Assembly: GCA_002005505.1 (NCBI GenBank)
Contig: KV908681.1
Span: 15,001-79,000, forward strand
DNA length: 64,000 nt
Direction: 5' to 3'
Source of the DNA: Botryococcus braunii
Lineage: Eukaryota; Chlorophyta; Trebouxiophyceae
Shown: positions 46,265 to 56,653 of the stretch, piece by piece
Numbering within the stretch: position 1 is the stretch's first letter
Layout: the number at the start of each line of letters is the position of its first letter
Notes under the pieces: model-generated
Told to the model about the DNA's origin: nothing
What the model saw: only the letters and a program-made list of their open reading frames with translations
The model's database searches: none
Translations under genes and position numbers: made by a program

Positions 46265-49126
46265 TCATTTCAGCCCATGCGATGCCATCATGGCTGACAG
46301 ACTTAAAGGTTTTCCAAGCACATGTGAGATATCTTTGTCACCAAGGTGGAAGGTATGTGATTCTCTTCCAACCCTCAAAGTCACAATCTTTTCATTATAG
46401 TCAAGTACTGCACGTGACTGCAAAAGAAAATCATCTCCAAGATAGATTGTTGGCTTGGACAAATCAGCTACGACGGCTCTTACGGCCGTATTCAAAGACC
46501 CAAAAGAAATAGGTACAGTTGCCATTCCTTTGACTTGCAAGGTGGTGCCATCAGGTCCATAAGCCGAGAGACTGACTTCCTCGATTTTGAGGCCGCATGA
46601 TTCAGCAAAGTCTGTGCTGATAAAGCTTGGGGTTGCTGCTGTGTCCAGGGTAATGTCATGCTCTAGCTTTGCCACACGCCCCCGAATAATCATAGTTATT
46701 CTCGGTGGGACCTTAGTTGAAAAGTACAAATCTTTCACTTTTTCTGGCTTTTCATGCTCATGCGATGATTCTTGTGCATCTTGCTCAACTGTCATTGAGG
46801 CCAAATTAACTTGCACATTTGAGCCAGAAGTGGGTGGTACCTGCCCACGACCACCACGAGCATCACGGCCCCCACGGGGAACGAAACGGCGTCCGCGACC
46901 GCCATTATGGCCAAAGTTGTCATCTCTGGGCACATCAAATGTATGGACGCCTGAACGTCCACCCCCTTGGCCATAGCCACGGTAGCCCCCACGGGGTGGG
47001 TACGGTTGATCAAACCTCCCGCGCCCCCTGCCATAAGGGGTGTGGTGCTCATCAGACCCATAAGGGCGTTTACTGCCTGCGAAACGGCCACGAGCTCTGC
47101 CACGTGAGTCATTTCCACGTCGACCACCATCATGCTTAACGCCTCCAGGATCCCTTGTTTGGTTAATCCAGGATGTACGTCGCAAGTACTGAATAATATC
47201 CTCAAGTGGAGGGTCATCATGTACTGAAAAATGGCCCTCAATTTGATTGATAATGAATCGTGGTAGTGCATTCTTTAACGTTCGCACTAGGTCCATGTTG
47301 GACCTCTTATCAGAAATGCGAAGTGAGAGGCTCCAAAATCGGTTAAGATAATCACCAAGAGTCCATGAGCCATCCCATGTTAACTTCTCGAGCTTAGCCG
47401 TGAGAGCTTGTGCATCTTCATATGAGAATGCAAATTGCTTCCGTAAGGCATCATGCATTTCCACATAAGTTGGAACTCTATTAAGACTTGCTTGTAATGC
47501 ATCAATTGCAATACGGGCATCACCCTCAAGCTTGCTTTTCAACAGTAAGCCCCATTCATTTCCAGGAGTAGGCAAGGTCCTCCCCGATAACAAACGTAAT
47601 GCTGATTCAAAATCTGCCAGAAAATTTGAGACACGTGGACCAGTACGCTTGCCATTATAATTTTGCAAGGCTTGAATATCCTTAAAGCCTAGGGTCTTGC
47701 CCGCTGGGCCTTTACCTCGATAATACTCCGGGACAGGATCATCGTACCCGGGTTCTTGATCACCAGGACCACGTGCTGGGTCAAACGGGCCACATGGGCC
47801 ACCACCCTCACGTCTTGGGTTATTATGATTATTACCTGGACCATCATCATCATTATTATCATCACCATCATCATCACCATCAGGGGGTCCATGATTATTG
47901 CCCCTGGCCCCACTTGCTTGAGATCCATTGAGGGGAGCAATATCTTCATTCTCGTCTTGCTCATTATTTTCATCCTCAGGCTCATCAGCTTCATCATTAG
48001 GATCGGTATTTCCACCAGACGGGTCATTTTGGGAATCTGCCCGAGCATGAACATATGGTGGAACCTTTGCAAATCTCGTGTGTGGTGTAAAAATTGGACC
48101 CCTTGTAGGTAGCATGCCAGGGGTATTAATGGGTGGGATACGGCCCATAAATACTTGAAAATTAGTGTCATACCCCATGGGCCTTGTGCAGATGTCTGGG
48201 ATTGCCATGAAGGTGGCTCCTTTGGTTCCCGACCTGTTCATAAGCACTTCGGTCTGAGCCTCTTCAAAAGATGAATCTTCACCATTAACTTTCTCTTTAG
48301 TGCCATCTTTCTCACCAAGAGTGCCTTTGATGAGGCTGAGTTTGGATTCATCATCCATAAGAATCCAGGCAAGGGGTTTCATGCTCTCAGGCTTCATGAA
48401 GAGCGCAGACTTGTACAAATTGTTTACCCCATCTGCGAAGAGTTCCTTTGGGATTCCAAAAATGTACTCAAAGGCTTCGGTGTAAGCCGGATCAGGAGTC
48501 TTGTAGCGAAAACAGTCTTGCTGCAAGTAATAGTCATTTGACTCATCAGTGAAATTCATGTACAAATCCCAATCAATGGGTCTTGCAACTGGCCTTTGAA
48601 CTGGAATCGAGCCGTCAATGACTGTTTTATTTGTTGCAATCCACTTGCGCAAAATAGATGCGGGATTCCCATCCTTCAAGAAGGTAAGGCCGTATTTTTC
48701 CCATAAATCTTCGCCATAACGGCCTGGATTTATCAAATCATTCATAACTTCTTCATTCTCAAACCAGTTCGGTCCCACGTCATGCAACAAGTGGGCCGAC
48801 GCAAATTGCCACACGATCGCTAACATCATCTTTTCGAACAAATGGGCGTCGTATGCGCGCGACTCGAAAACTCTTTGGTCATTGACATTATTGGATTCAG
48901 TTGTTACTAAATGCGATGTGGCCCAAGTATTGGCATAGTATTCTGGCTCACACGCTTGCCATAGGCGCTGTTTCGCCAACAAGTGCTTCCTTTGAAAGCC
49001 ACGCACTGTGAGGGTGTACTCCTCATCATCTTTTATATCGAAAATCTTTTTTTCTCGGACATTTGCCGTAGTAGGCAAGAACCCAAAGTTATAGCCCTTA
49101 TAGACGTCAGGCCACGAACTTGTCAT
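46265..49126 (-). CDS. gag: Chromovirus Gag and protease
   Basis: 953 residues from the ATG at 49126, 38 bases after the 5' LTR. Residues 1 to about 370 form an extension I do not recognise. An acidic, Asn/Asp-rich linker follows (about 370-450). A Gag capsid-type region follows (about 485-645; EGDARIAIDAL ... LGDYLNRFWSLS). Instead of a CCHC zinc knuckle there is an Arg/Gly-rich RGG-box stretch (about 660-765). The protease lies near 815-930 with LDTAATPSFIS in place of the usual D-S/T-G-A. The frame stops at TGA 46265-46267 and continues open into the RT frame, so Gag-Pol would need readthrough, unless the stop is a mutation. Confidence 0.9.
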   Translation of the reverse strand: MTSSWPDVYKGYNFGFLPTTANVREKKIFDIKDDEEYTLTVRGFQRKHLLAKQRLWQACEPEYYANTWATSHLVTTESNNVNDQRVFESRAYDAHLFEKMMLAIVWQFASAHLLHDVGPNWFENEEVMNDLINPGRYGEDLWEKYGLTFLKDGNPASILRKWIATNKTVIDGSIPVQRPVARPIDWDLYMNFTDESNDYYLQQDCFRYKTPDPAYTEAFEYIFGIPKELFADGVNNLYKSALFMKPESMKPLAWILMDDESKLSLIKGTLGEKDGTKEKVNGEDSSFEEAQTEVLMNRSGTKGATFMAIPDICTRPMGYDTNFQVFMGRIPPINTPGMLPTRGPIFTPHTRFAKVPPYVHARADSQNDPSGGNTDPNDEADEPEDENNEQDENEDIAPLNGSQASGARGNNHGPPDGDDDGDDNNDDDGPGNNHNNPRREGGGPCGPFDPARGPGDQEPGYDDPVPEYYRGKGPAGKTLGFKDIQALQNYNGKRTGPRVSNFLADFESALRLLSGRTLPTPGNEWGLLLKSKLEGDARIAIDALQASLNRVPTYVEMHDALRKQFAFSYEDAQALTAKLEKLTWDGSWTLGDYLNRFWSLSLRISDKRSNMDLVRTLKNALPRFIINQIEGHFSVHDDPPLEDIIQYLRRTSWINQTRDPGGVKHDGGRRGNDSRGRARGRFAGSKRPYGSDEHHTPYGRGRGRFDQPYPPRGGYRGYGQGGGRSGVHTFDVPRDDNFGHNGGRGRRFVPRGGRDARGGRGQVPPTSGSNVQVNLASMTVEQDAQESSHEHEKPEKVKDLYFSTKVPPRITMIIRGRVAKLEHDITLDTAATPSFISTDFAESCGLKIEEVSLSAYGPDGTTLQVKGMATVPISFGSLNTAVRAVVADLSKPTIYLGDDFLLQSRAVLDYNEKIVTLRVGRESHTFHLGDKDISHVLGKPLSLSAMMASHGLK

Positions 49127-49144
49127 CGAAACCCAAATGCAACA

Positions 49145-49162
49145 ACCTCAGAACCGATACCA
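49145..49162 (-). other. Primer-binding site of the chromovirus
   Basis: In coding direction TGGTATCGGTTCTGAGG starts two bases after the 5' LTR. It shares TGGTATCGG with the PBS of the other LTR element. Confidence 0.7.
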
Positions 49163-49164
49163 AT

Positions 49165-49368
49165 TATAACAGCTGGAAGAGAAGGAGGGCTTACGGACAC
49201 GGAAAGGGCATTCCATTCATTACATTACTTCATTGTATCTCGCTCGTCTCAGCCGTCGAAGGCAACCGTCTGGTATAACGCCCTGTAACGAGCTACCGAA
49301 CCTCCAACCGTACTGCGCTTTTCGATTGTACCGCTGCTACTCGGGACTTGTCCTCGAGCGCGGTTACA
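49165..49368 (-). repeat. 5' LTR of the chromovirus
   Basis: 204 bases, one difference from the 3' LTR. Confidence 0.95.
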
Positions 49369-49373
49369 AGTTC

Positions 49374-51838
49374 CCATACCTGTAACTGCAAGTTTGGGTG
49401 GGACCCCTGCTGGCAGATGTGGCCAGCACCATACCCCAGAAGGTCCGTGTACATGCATACAGTGGGCTGTGGTGTGTTGGGGTCATATAAACAGTGCATA
49501 GTGATATGGCTGCAAGTGATTATGCATAGCAAGTCCACGCGTTGCGCAGCAGATTGAAAACAACTAGTGGCTATGTGAAAGGTGCTACCAAGGAGGACAA
49601 CCAGTAAAAGCACCCTCAAAAGACGGCTAAACAGATGCTGCTCATTATAAACCAGAAAGGATTAATGATTGTGGGTGGTGAGTAAGTGTGCGAATCAGGA
49701 TCTGCCAATGGACCACCGATGGTCCCCATATACCACCCGAAATCCCATCGCAGTACCCGTACAGAATCCCAGAAATAAGTATGATGTAAAAAACCCCAAA
49801 AATGAGGAAAAAACAGAGGCAGGCGCGCTGATTCAATGTGGAGGTTTGGTGTTGCGGACCATGCCAGCATGTCCTCGCTCGCCAGTCACAGCAGCATAAA
49901 CAATCTGAGTCGAGGTTACGAGAGACGACGAAAAGTCAATAGGGCCCACACCTGCACCGGACAGAGCTCCTGGTCAGCGGTCTGCGTGGACTGGGAGGTC
50001 CACGAGCCGCGAGCAGTGGAAGTAGGGTGGGGCTGGCGAGCGGATCCGTGCACGTGCCGAAGGGGGTAAAGGGCGGGGCGAATGTGGATTTAGTTAGGAT
50101 AAGCTTCACTCTTAATACTAAATATATCAATCTCAGGTTGATTACTAGCTGCCTAGGGTACGGGGCGTATGTAGGCACGTGGGAAGGGAAAGGAAAGGAA
50201 AGAAAAATTTGTGAAGTGGACGGGAGTCGGCGGATCATATGAGAAAGACGCACACGCCGGGAGGGAGTTACATAGGGCAGTCAACGTGCAAGTGCACCAG
50301 CAAAGCGGGCTTCGAACGGTCCCCCCCCCCCCCCCACCAACCCCAATCTCAATCCCCTGGGGGTCTGTAAAAGAGGTCCTAGTTGTTGTGGTTATAAGTA
50401 TCAATAGGTACATAGAGTGGCTGACAGTGGTCCCCAACCCCCGGGCGCCAGTCCCCCGGCGTGACGGCCGTAGACACTAGTTGTCGCTAGTGCCCCCCTT
50501 CCCCCCCCCCCCCCCCGGGGGCGTTTTCTATAAGCATGAAGAATAAAAATCAGGGGCTGACAGTGGTTACAGAGCCAGTTGATAAGAGTGTTGAGGATCC
50601 TCGCTGTGGGGTCTCCCCCCACCCCCCCCCCCCCCCAAAAAAAAAACGCCCAATCTCAAAGATGTCATAGTGGTGGGTATAAATATGAATAGGTGAAAAG
50701 AGTGGCTGACCGTGAGCCAAAACCTCCCCGTGTGCCGGTCCCCCGGCCCCCGGAGGCGCTAGTTGCCTCTAGAATGCCACCCCCCCACCCCTGGGGGAAC
50801 CCCATAGCTCTGCACCCTGGGGGTCTGTGAAAGAGGTCTGAGTTTTCTGGTGGCGATAAGCATTAGGAAAAAATTCCGTGGCTGCCAGTGGCCACAGACC
50901 CAGCTCTGATCACCCAAGTGGGCCATAACAGAGCATTCTCGATAAAGTGTTGAGGAACCTCGTTGTGGGGTGTCCCCCCCCCTAATACCTCCCCCCCCCC
51001 TACCCCCCCTTTGTTGTCTCTAGGGTGTGCCCCCCCCCCCCCCGCAAACCTTGATCCCCTGGGGGTCTGTAAAGTAGCTCCTATTTGTGGGGGGGTATAC
51101 GTAAAAAGAGTGGCTGACAGTGGCCCCAAACCACCCCGGCGCCGGACCCCCGGCGAGACTGCGTGGAGGCACTAGCAGTCTCTATATTGCCCCCCCCCCC
51201 CTCGGTAACCCCATAGCTCTACATCCTGGGTGTGGAAATGAGGTCTGTTGGGCGTTTTGTATGAGGCTCGATAAGATAAATCAGTGTCTTACAGATTACC
51301 GGCGTTGTCATATCATTGTACCGGCGTTGTCATGTCACTGCCCCGCCCTTTGCCCCCGGCCCAGTGGTCCCGGTTGTGCGTCTCGGAGCGTAGCCGTGCA
51401 CCCCAGAACCCTGTTATGTCAGGGAGGGGTTGTGTCAGAGAGTGAGCTGCCTGCGGTGCACAAACTCCCTCGTTTAATGGAAAATGTATGGTCCGAGGGC
51501 CAAGGGCAGGGCAGACTAGTTCAGGTGTGGCGCTCGAAGTATATGTGGGGTGTGTTGTGTTGGTGTGGCGTCTGTGGAGTGCGGTCTGCCTGTGTTCCTC
51601 AACTGCCATAGTCTGCAAAGGGAGGGGTTGGTCGCCCCGTGTATGGGTAAGGGGTTGGGCTATAGGTTTATACCTAGTCCTGTGGACCAGTTATTGCTTG
51701 AACATCTACCCTATGTTGCATGCTAACGGTCCTAGTGTTGCCTGGAGACCCGCAAGCCCAGGTTTGTATGCAAGCATACGCCCCCGGGTAGGCGAATCTG
51801 GGTCCAGGAATTGCCATGGCGCATGATTAGCTTTAATG
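49374..51838. other. Inserted DNA beside the chromovirus
   Basis: This part interrupts duplication unit A and is absent from unit B. It has no recognised gene. 50300-51290 is a C-rich satellite-like block (listed separately). Confidence 0.5.
50310..51290. repeat. C-rich satellite-like block
   Basis: Alternating diverged units separated by C runs. One type starts GGGGGTCTGTAAA and contains GAGTGGCTGACAGTGG and a CGGCGTGA or related block. The other contains TTCTATAAGCATGA-like and GTGTTGAGGATCCTCG blocks. About three pairs are present. Confidence 0.75.
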
Positions 51839-52189
51839 GTAGCTCGGAAAAGGTTCTGGGGTCTGTTTTGTTAAAATCATGAACTGGCTTTAACATCAGG
51901 CCCGGGTGCGTCCCACGGTGGGACTCCCCACCACCGATGCAGAAAAGTATATCTGTTAAAGTTAAAAGTATATTAAAGTGAAACTCTTTATATTAAAAAT
52001 AGATCAGGGTTAAAAGGTGCCACTGGCAGAATGAGGGAGCTTGAATCCTGGAAACCCAATGGCACCCGCCAATTGCACGTGCACAACTTTCATGATAGCC
52101 ACCTGGTGGTCCCTCCGCCTTACCCCGACGGCTGAGCTGTCTGGTTACTCAGCCAACCCAGCATTTCCTCCGCGTTGTTCCGGGTCATA
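51839..52189. repeat. Distal tail of duplication unit A
   Basis: Matches 59330-59680 of unit B (AGCTCGGAAAAGG, GATGCAGAAAAGT, GGTCCCTCCGC, CTTACCCCGACGGCTG blocks), showing that 41940-51838 is later DNA. Confidence 0.8.
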
Positions 52190-53819
52190 CACACGACGTT
52201 CTAATAATAAATATAAATATAACTTTAAATACCAGGAGCAGCCCCATCTTCAAACAACCTGCCCCCTGTCCGTGCGACAGCTTTATTTTTACATTTTTTT
52301 TTTCAAGTAACCCCAACAAAACAAAACAGAAAACAAACAAACAGATGTTGTCGTCCTAGATATGTACTTGGTCAAGCACTTAGATAAGTCGTTGTGAAGA
52401 TTAACTTGCTTGCTCATATGCGGCTGCGGCTCGGTAACTTACTTGCTTGCTCATAGGCGGCTGCGGTTCAGTCAAACATGAGCAAGCACGTTTCTCTTCA
52501 CAACTTATTAGTACTTACTTACACTTATTGACTGAACCGCAAGGGGTGTTTGCACTATCACTGAATCTCAAAGGTCATTTGCTGAGTACCTTTTGTCTAC
52601 TTTCAGTGATCACTGAAAGTATCATGACTGTCATGACTGCCAAGGGTCATATGACAAAAGGTAGTTGCGCAGGCATGGTCAAACTACCATTTGTCCACTG
52701 AAACGCACAAGGGGCTGTTGGAAAGTGATAGAAAGAGGCTGTTCGAAACGGGTTGACTGAACGACAAGGGAGCTACTTCGAGAAAATGTTGGAAAGGGAG
52801 AGATCATTGTCTTTGCGTTGGGACTTCCGGGTGCCTTGCTGAATTTCAGTTAACTCAGAAAATATTCTTGGAAAATATTCTTGGAAAACATTTATTAGTT
52901 CCTCATTTTAACCTCCCGGCGTTCAACTGCACAGAAAGAGGCTTCATCCAGATGAGGTGCGTGTGGATATGAGTATTACATGTAAGCCCCAAAAGAGAAG
53001 CACACTTGCGGATATAGTCACGACTAGGTCAGCACATTCAAACCTCGCTCCGTTCTGTTGGGACATAAACGAGCTTCGTCCAGTTAAGGTACGCCCAATG
53101 CAGCTCACTTCCATTCATGCAAGTGCCGAACAATGAGTTTTACAAGCAAAGCCCAATGGAGCTCACTTCCAGACAGTTTTCACCATTAGACGACCCTGGT
53201 GGACACCATCAGTCCTTTGGTAACACGGCCTGAATTGTTCCTGATATAGATTTGTTGTACTTTTGACAATCCTCTTGGACAATCATCGAACACTTTATTA
53301 TTGGTATCAGCATCTAGCACACTAAGTAGGCAGCCCAGCTGGGTATCGCTAGATAGCAGTGTGCTTAATTAACCACATGCTCCATACCAGGTGAGCACTG
53401 CCTACCAATTCTATTGCCTAGCAATACGTACTGCAGGAGCAAGAAAAAAATGGTCCAGCCTTGCGCAAATCCCGAGCGGCTCGAGCTCATCCTGCACTAT
53501 TTACCCATTATAATTTCAGAACGTTCCCTTTGCTAATCACAAAAGCACTACCTCCTGACAGTACTTTAATAAAAGTACTGCCTACTGATAGTACCTCAAT
53601 AAAAGTACTGCCTACTGATAGTACCTCAGCAGCAATTTAGTAGGGGCTCTTGCTCATCCTGCACTGTCTACCGATCATTACTTCAGAACCTTCCTGTCGC
53701 AGGATTATAAAGGAGCCACTGACTCGGCAGCTCGGACCTGCAATGAATTAGGGACTCAGAACTCAATCCTGCGTTACTACTCGCCACTTCACAGAAATCC
53801 AGCTTTTTTGAGCAGGCTT

Positions 53820-53994
53820 CCTGATCTGACGCAAACTGTACTGAGCTTCCTGACCTGGCGCAAACTGTACTGAGTTGAGGGTGCCAGCATGCCTTCTCGT
53901 CCATTGATTCAGTACACTTTTGCGCCAGGTCGTCCATTGATTCAGTACACTTTGCGCCAGGTCGTCCATTGATTCAGTACACTTTGCGCCAGAT
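53820..53994. repeat. 33-base repeat with inverted relatives
   Basis: Three direct copies of CGTCCATTGATTCAGTACAC plus TTTGCGCCAGGT from 53898, preceded by two inverted partial copies (GCGCAAACTGTACTGAG) at 53830-53880. Confidence 0.85.
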
Positions 53995-54273
53995 CAGGAA
54001 GCCCCCTCAAAAAAGGTTTTGCAAGGCGAACATTTTGGGACGTCTGCTTCGCCCATAGAGCTTTAAACACTGCATGGTGTTGTTAACTATCGCTCAAGGA
54101 GGGCTATTGTAGATTGCCAGACACACAATCTGTACGCGGCGCTGCGAGACACCTGCACCTTGTCTCAAAAACGCTTTGCAAAAGCTAAGACAGGACTCAA
54201 AAAAGACCTGCCACCACAGCGCTGCTTCAAAAGCACATAAGATGCACGAGGCTGCAAAACACAAGCTGTCTCG

Positions 54274-54333
54274 CAGCGATCCTCATCCTGCACAATATTC
54301 TTCCAGCGATCCTCATCCTGCACAATATTCTTC
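54274..54333. repeat. 30-base direct repeat, two copies
   Basis: CAGCGATCCTCATCCTGCAC and following ten bases, twice in a row. Confidence 0.9.
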
Positions 54334-55416
54334 CATGTCTTGGTTTGGCTATGGCCAGAACCAGACTCACTCTTGAAAATAACGCAGAGCTCAAAGTATC
54401 GGGGACCAAACGCACTTAAAGTTCATGCCGATTCAAAGTCGGTTGGAACTGGTTTGGCAAATTATAATCACCAGATGTTTTTCACTTCCTAGGTAGACCA
54501 AATTAAGTCAAAACGCCTGCCCAAATCAAATCCTTGCCCGTATCATAGGGACGCACGAAGCAGATGCACACCCAAATCAAATGCACGTCCTAAGCAAATG
54601 CACGCCCGAAGCAAATGCACGCCCATATCAAATGCACGTCCGAATCAAGTGTAAAGACGATGTGGTGGGTCCCCTGTGGGAGCCCTGCCGGTCGGAAAGC
54701 CGGGCGCACGCATGACATCCACACCCAGACAAAAGTTTTGGGGGTTGGGTCCTTCCCACATTTCCGGCGTGGTGGGAAGTCACAGGCAGCGCGCAGGACA
54801 TCCATACAAAAGGGAGACAGAAGGCTGGCAGCTCTCCTTCCTGCGCTCCCGCCGAGCGGGCAGCGGGCGCGGCACGCTTCTGGAGAGTCTGCCTAGCCTG
54901 AAATCGGTACCGGGCGAACGGGGACCTGTGAAGCTGTGCCAGGGTAGGGCTGCGAAATGGTTCCAAAAGAGCTGCAGCAAGCCCCACACAAAGTCCATGA
55001 GACGGATGTGAGGCTGTTTGTCAGAATGACCTTGGGGTCATACCGATGAGGCGAATGGGGGCAGGGAGCCATTGTTGAAAAGTACACGAGGCGGGGCGGG
55101 GGGCGAGAGGGAGAGGGAGGAGAGGGAGGAGGAGCGGGGGGGAGTGAAAGGGGGGGGGTGGAAGGTGAGGCAGAGGGAAGGGGGAGAGAAGAGGGTTCAA
55201 AGGGGGCGGGGAGGGAGAGAGGGGGGAGGAGAGCGTGGACAAGAGGAGAGAGGGAGAGTGAGGGGGGAGGGGGGTAGAGCGTGACTGGGAGAGGGCTAGA
55301 GAGGGATGAGACAGGGTGAGAAGGAGGGAGGGGAGCGAGAAGGAGAGGAGAGGGGCGGGGGGGGGGGGGGGAGCAGTGCAGCTTTCACTTGACAGGTGGT
55401 AACTAAGGGTGTGTGG

Positions 55417-56012
55417 CAGTGCATTCCTTAGTGTCAAAGGGCAATTGCCAAAATGGCAAATTTTCGACAGAATATTAATTTTTCACTTGCCAATGTGTGG
55501 CAACTTGCAATGGATTTTATTTTTTTCCCGGTTGGCCAGTGTGGCAACTTCACTGGGTTTTAAGCTCAATTTTTAGTTGCCAATGCGAAATGTCGTTTAG
55601 AAGGCCTTGGGCCCATCTTCAACCCATACAATCCCAAGTGCTAAGAATTGAACATTATCTACAGCAGAACTGTCGTCTATCACCACCCCAACAAAACCCC
55701 CCTCACATTTTGCCAAGGAGTCCTTGAGATACCTCAATTCGGCTTCGGCCAGCGGGGAAAAGGACTCCCTCCCCAATTGCTTTAAGACCAATGAATAACT
55801 GCCCTCCGATTTTGGATATCCACTGGCAACTTTGGGTCCATAACCAAATAATTCAGGTTGCCACCGATTGGCAACTTCCTTTGTAAAAAATTAATATAGG
55901 TTGTCAAAATGGCAATTCCAACAACCCAAAATATATTTAAAATTGCCATTTTCAGCCCCCCATTATTAAATATTGCCATTTTGGCAACAAGTTGCCACTA
56001 AGGGATGCACTG
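55417..56012. mobile_element. hAT-like non-autonomous DNA transposon
   Basis: Terminal inverted repeats CAGTGCAT(T/C)CCTTAGTG begin and end the element. An 8-base duplication GTGTGTGG flanks it (55409-55416 and 56013-56020), though it falls in GT-rich DNA. Unit A has the empty site at about 37826. Numerous TTGCCA/TGGCAA motifs cluster near both ends, like hAT transposase-binding subterminal repeats. A 64-codon minus frame (55597-55791) is the only coding-like part and may be a remnant. Confidence 0.85.
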
Positions 56013-56020
56013 GTGTGTGG

Positions 56021-56063
56021 GGTGTGTGTGTGTGTGTGTGTGTGTGCGTGTGTGCGTGTGTGC

Positions 56064-56106
<43 letters not shown>

Positions 56107-56268
56107 GGAGAGAGGGAGGGGGAGGAGGGGAGGGAGACGGGGAGGGAGAGGCAGAGGCAGAGGGACAGGGAGACAGGGAGGGAGGGGGAGAGAGAGAGGG
56201 AGAGAAAGAGAGAGAGAGAGAGAGGGGTGGAGAGAGAGGAAGGGAGGGAGGGAGGGAGGGAGGCTGCA
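56021..56268. repeat. (GT)n and (GGGA)/(GA) arrays
   Basis: GT units with GTGC interruptions, then GA and GGGA units up to the last exon of paralogue B. Confidence 0.95.
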
Positions 56269-56272
56269 GGAA

Positions 56273-56587
56273 TTACTTGCTGGTGTTTCGATTCAAGTTG
56301 GAGGAGCTGAAACCAAAGAGGCTGCTGTTGGTGCCAGGCTTGATCTGGGAGCTGATTTGGAATGTCTCAATATTCTTCAAAGCAGTGGAGTTGGCGACAA
56401 CCTCCAGCTTTTGGAATCCAGCTTGGGCCCCGCCCACAGCATTACCAACTGCAGGCACCCCCCCAATCACAGCTATGCAGTTGGTACAACGGCCCGGACA
56501 GGCCGGCCACTACCCGCAGACAGAACTGCGTGGCTCTCAGCAAACTTATTGAATGCAATGCGGGTGCTCGACAGCAAAAAGCTGTGT

Positions 56588-56653
<66 letters not shown>

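Larger units (their letters stand above)
42106..49368 (-). mobile_element. Ty3/gypsy chromovirus, complete
   Basis: Two 204-base LTRs (42106-42309 and 49165-49368) differ at one base. The 5-base duplication AGTTC flanks the element (42101-42105 and 49369-49373). In the coding direction the order is LTR, PBS, Gag-protease, RT-RNase H, integrase with chromodomain, PPT, LTR. All coding parts are in one frame but are separated by two stops, TGA at 46265-46267 and TAA at 44759-44761. It is inserted in the tail of duplication unit A. Confidence 0.95.
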
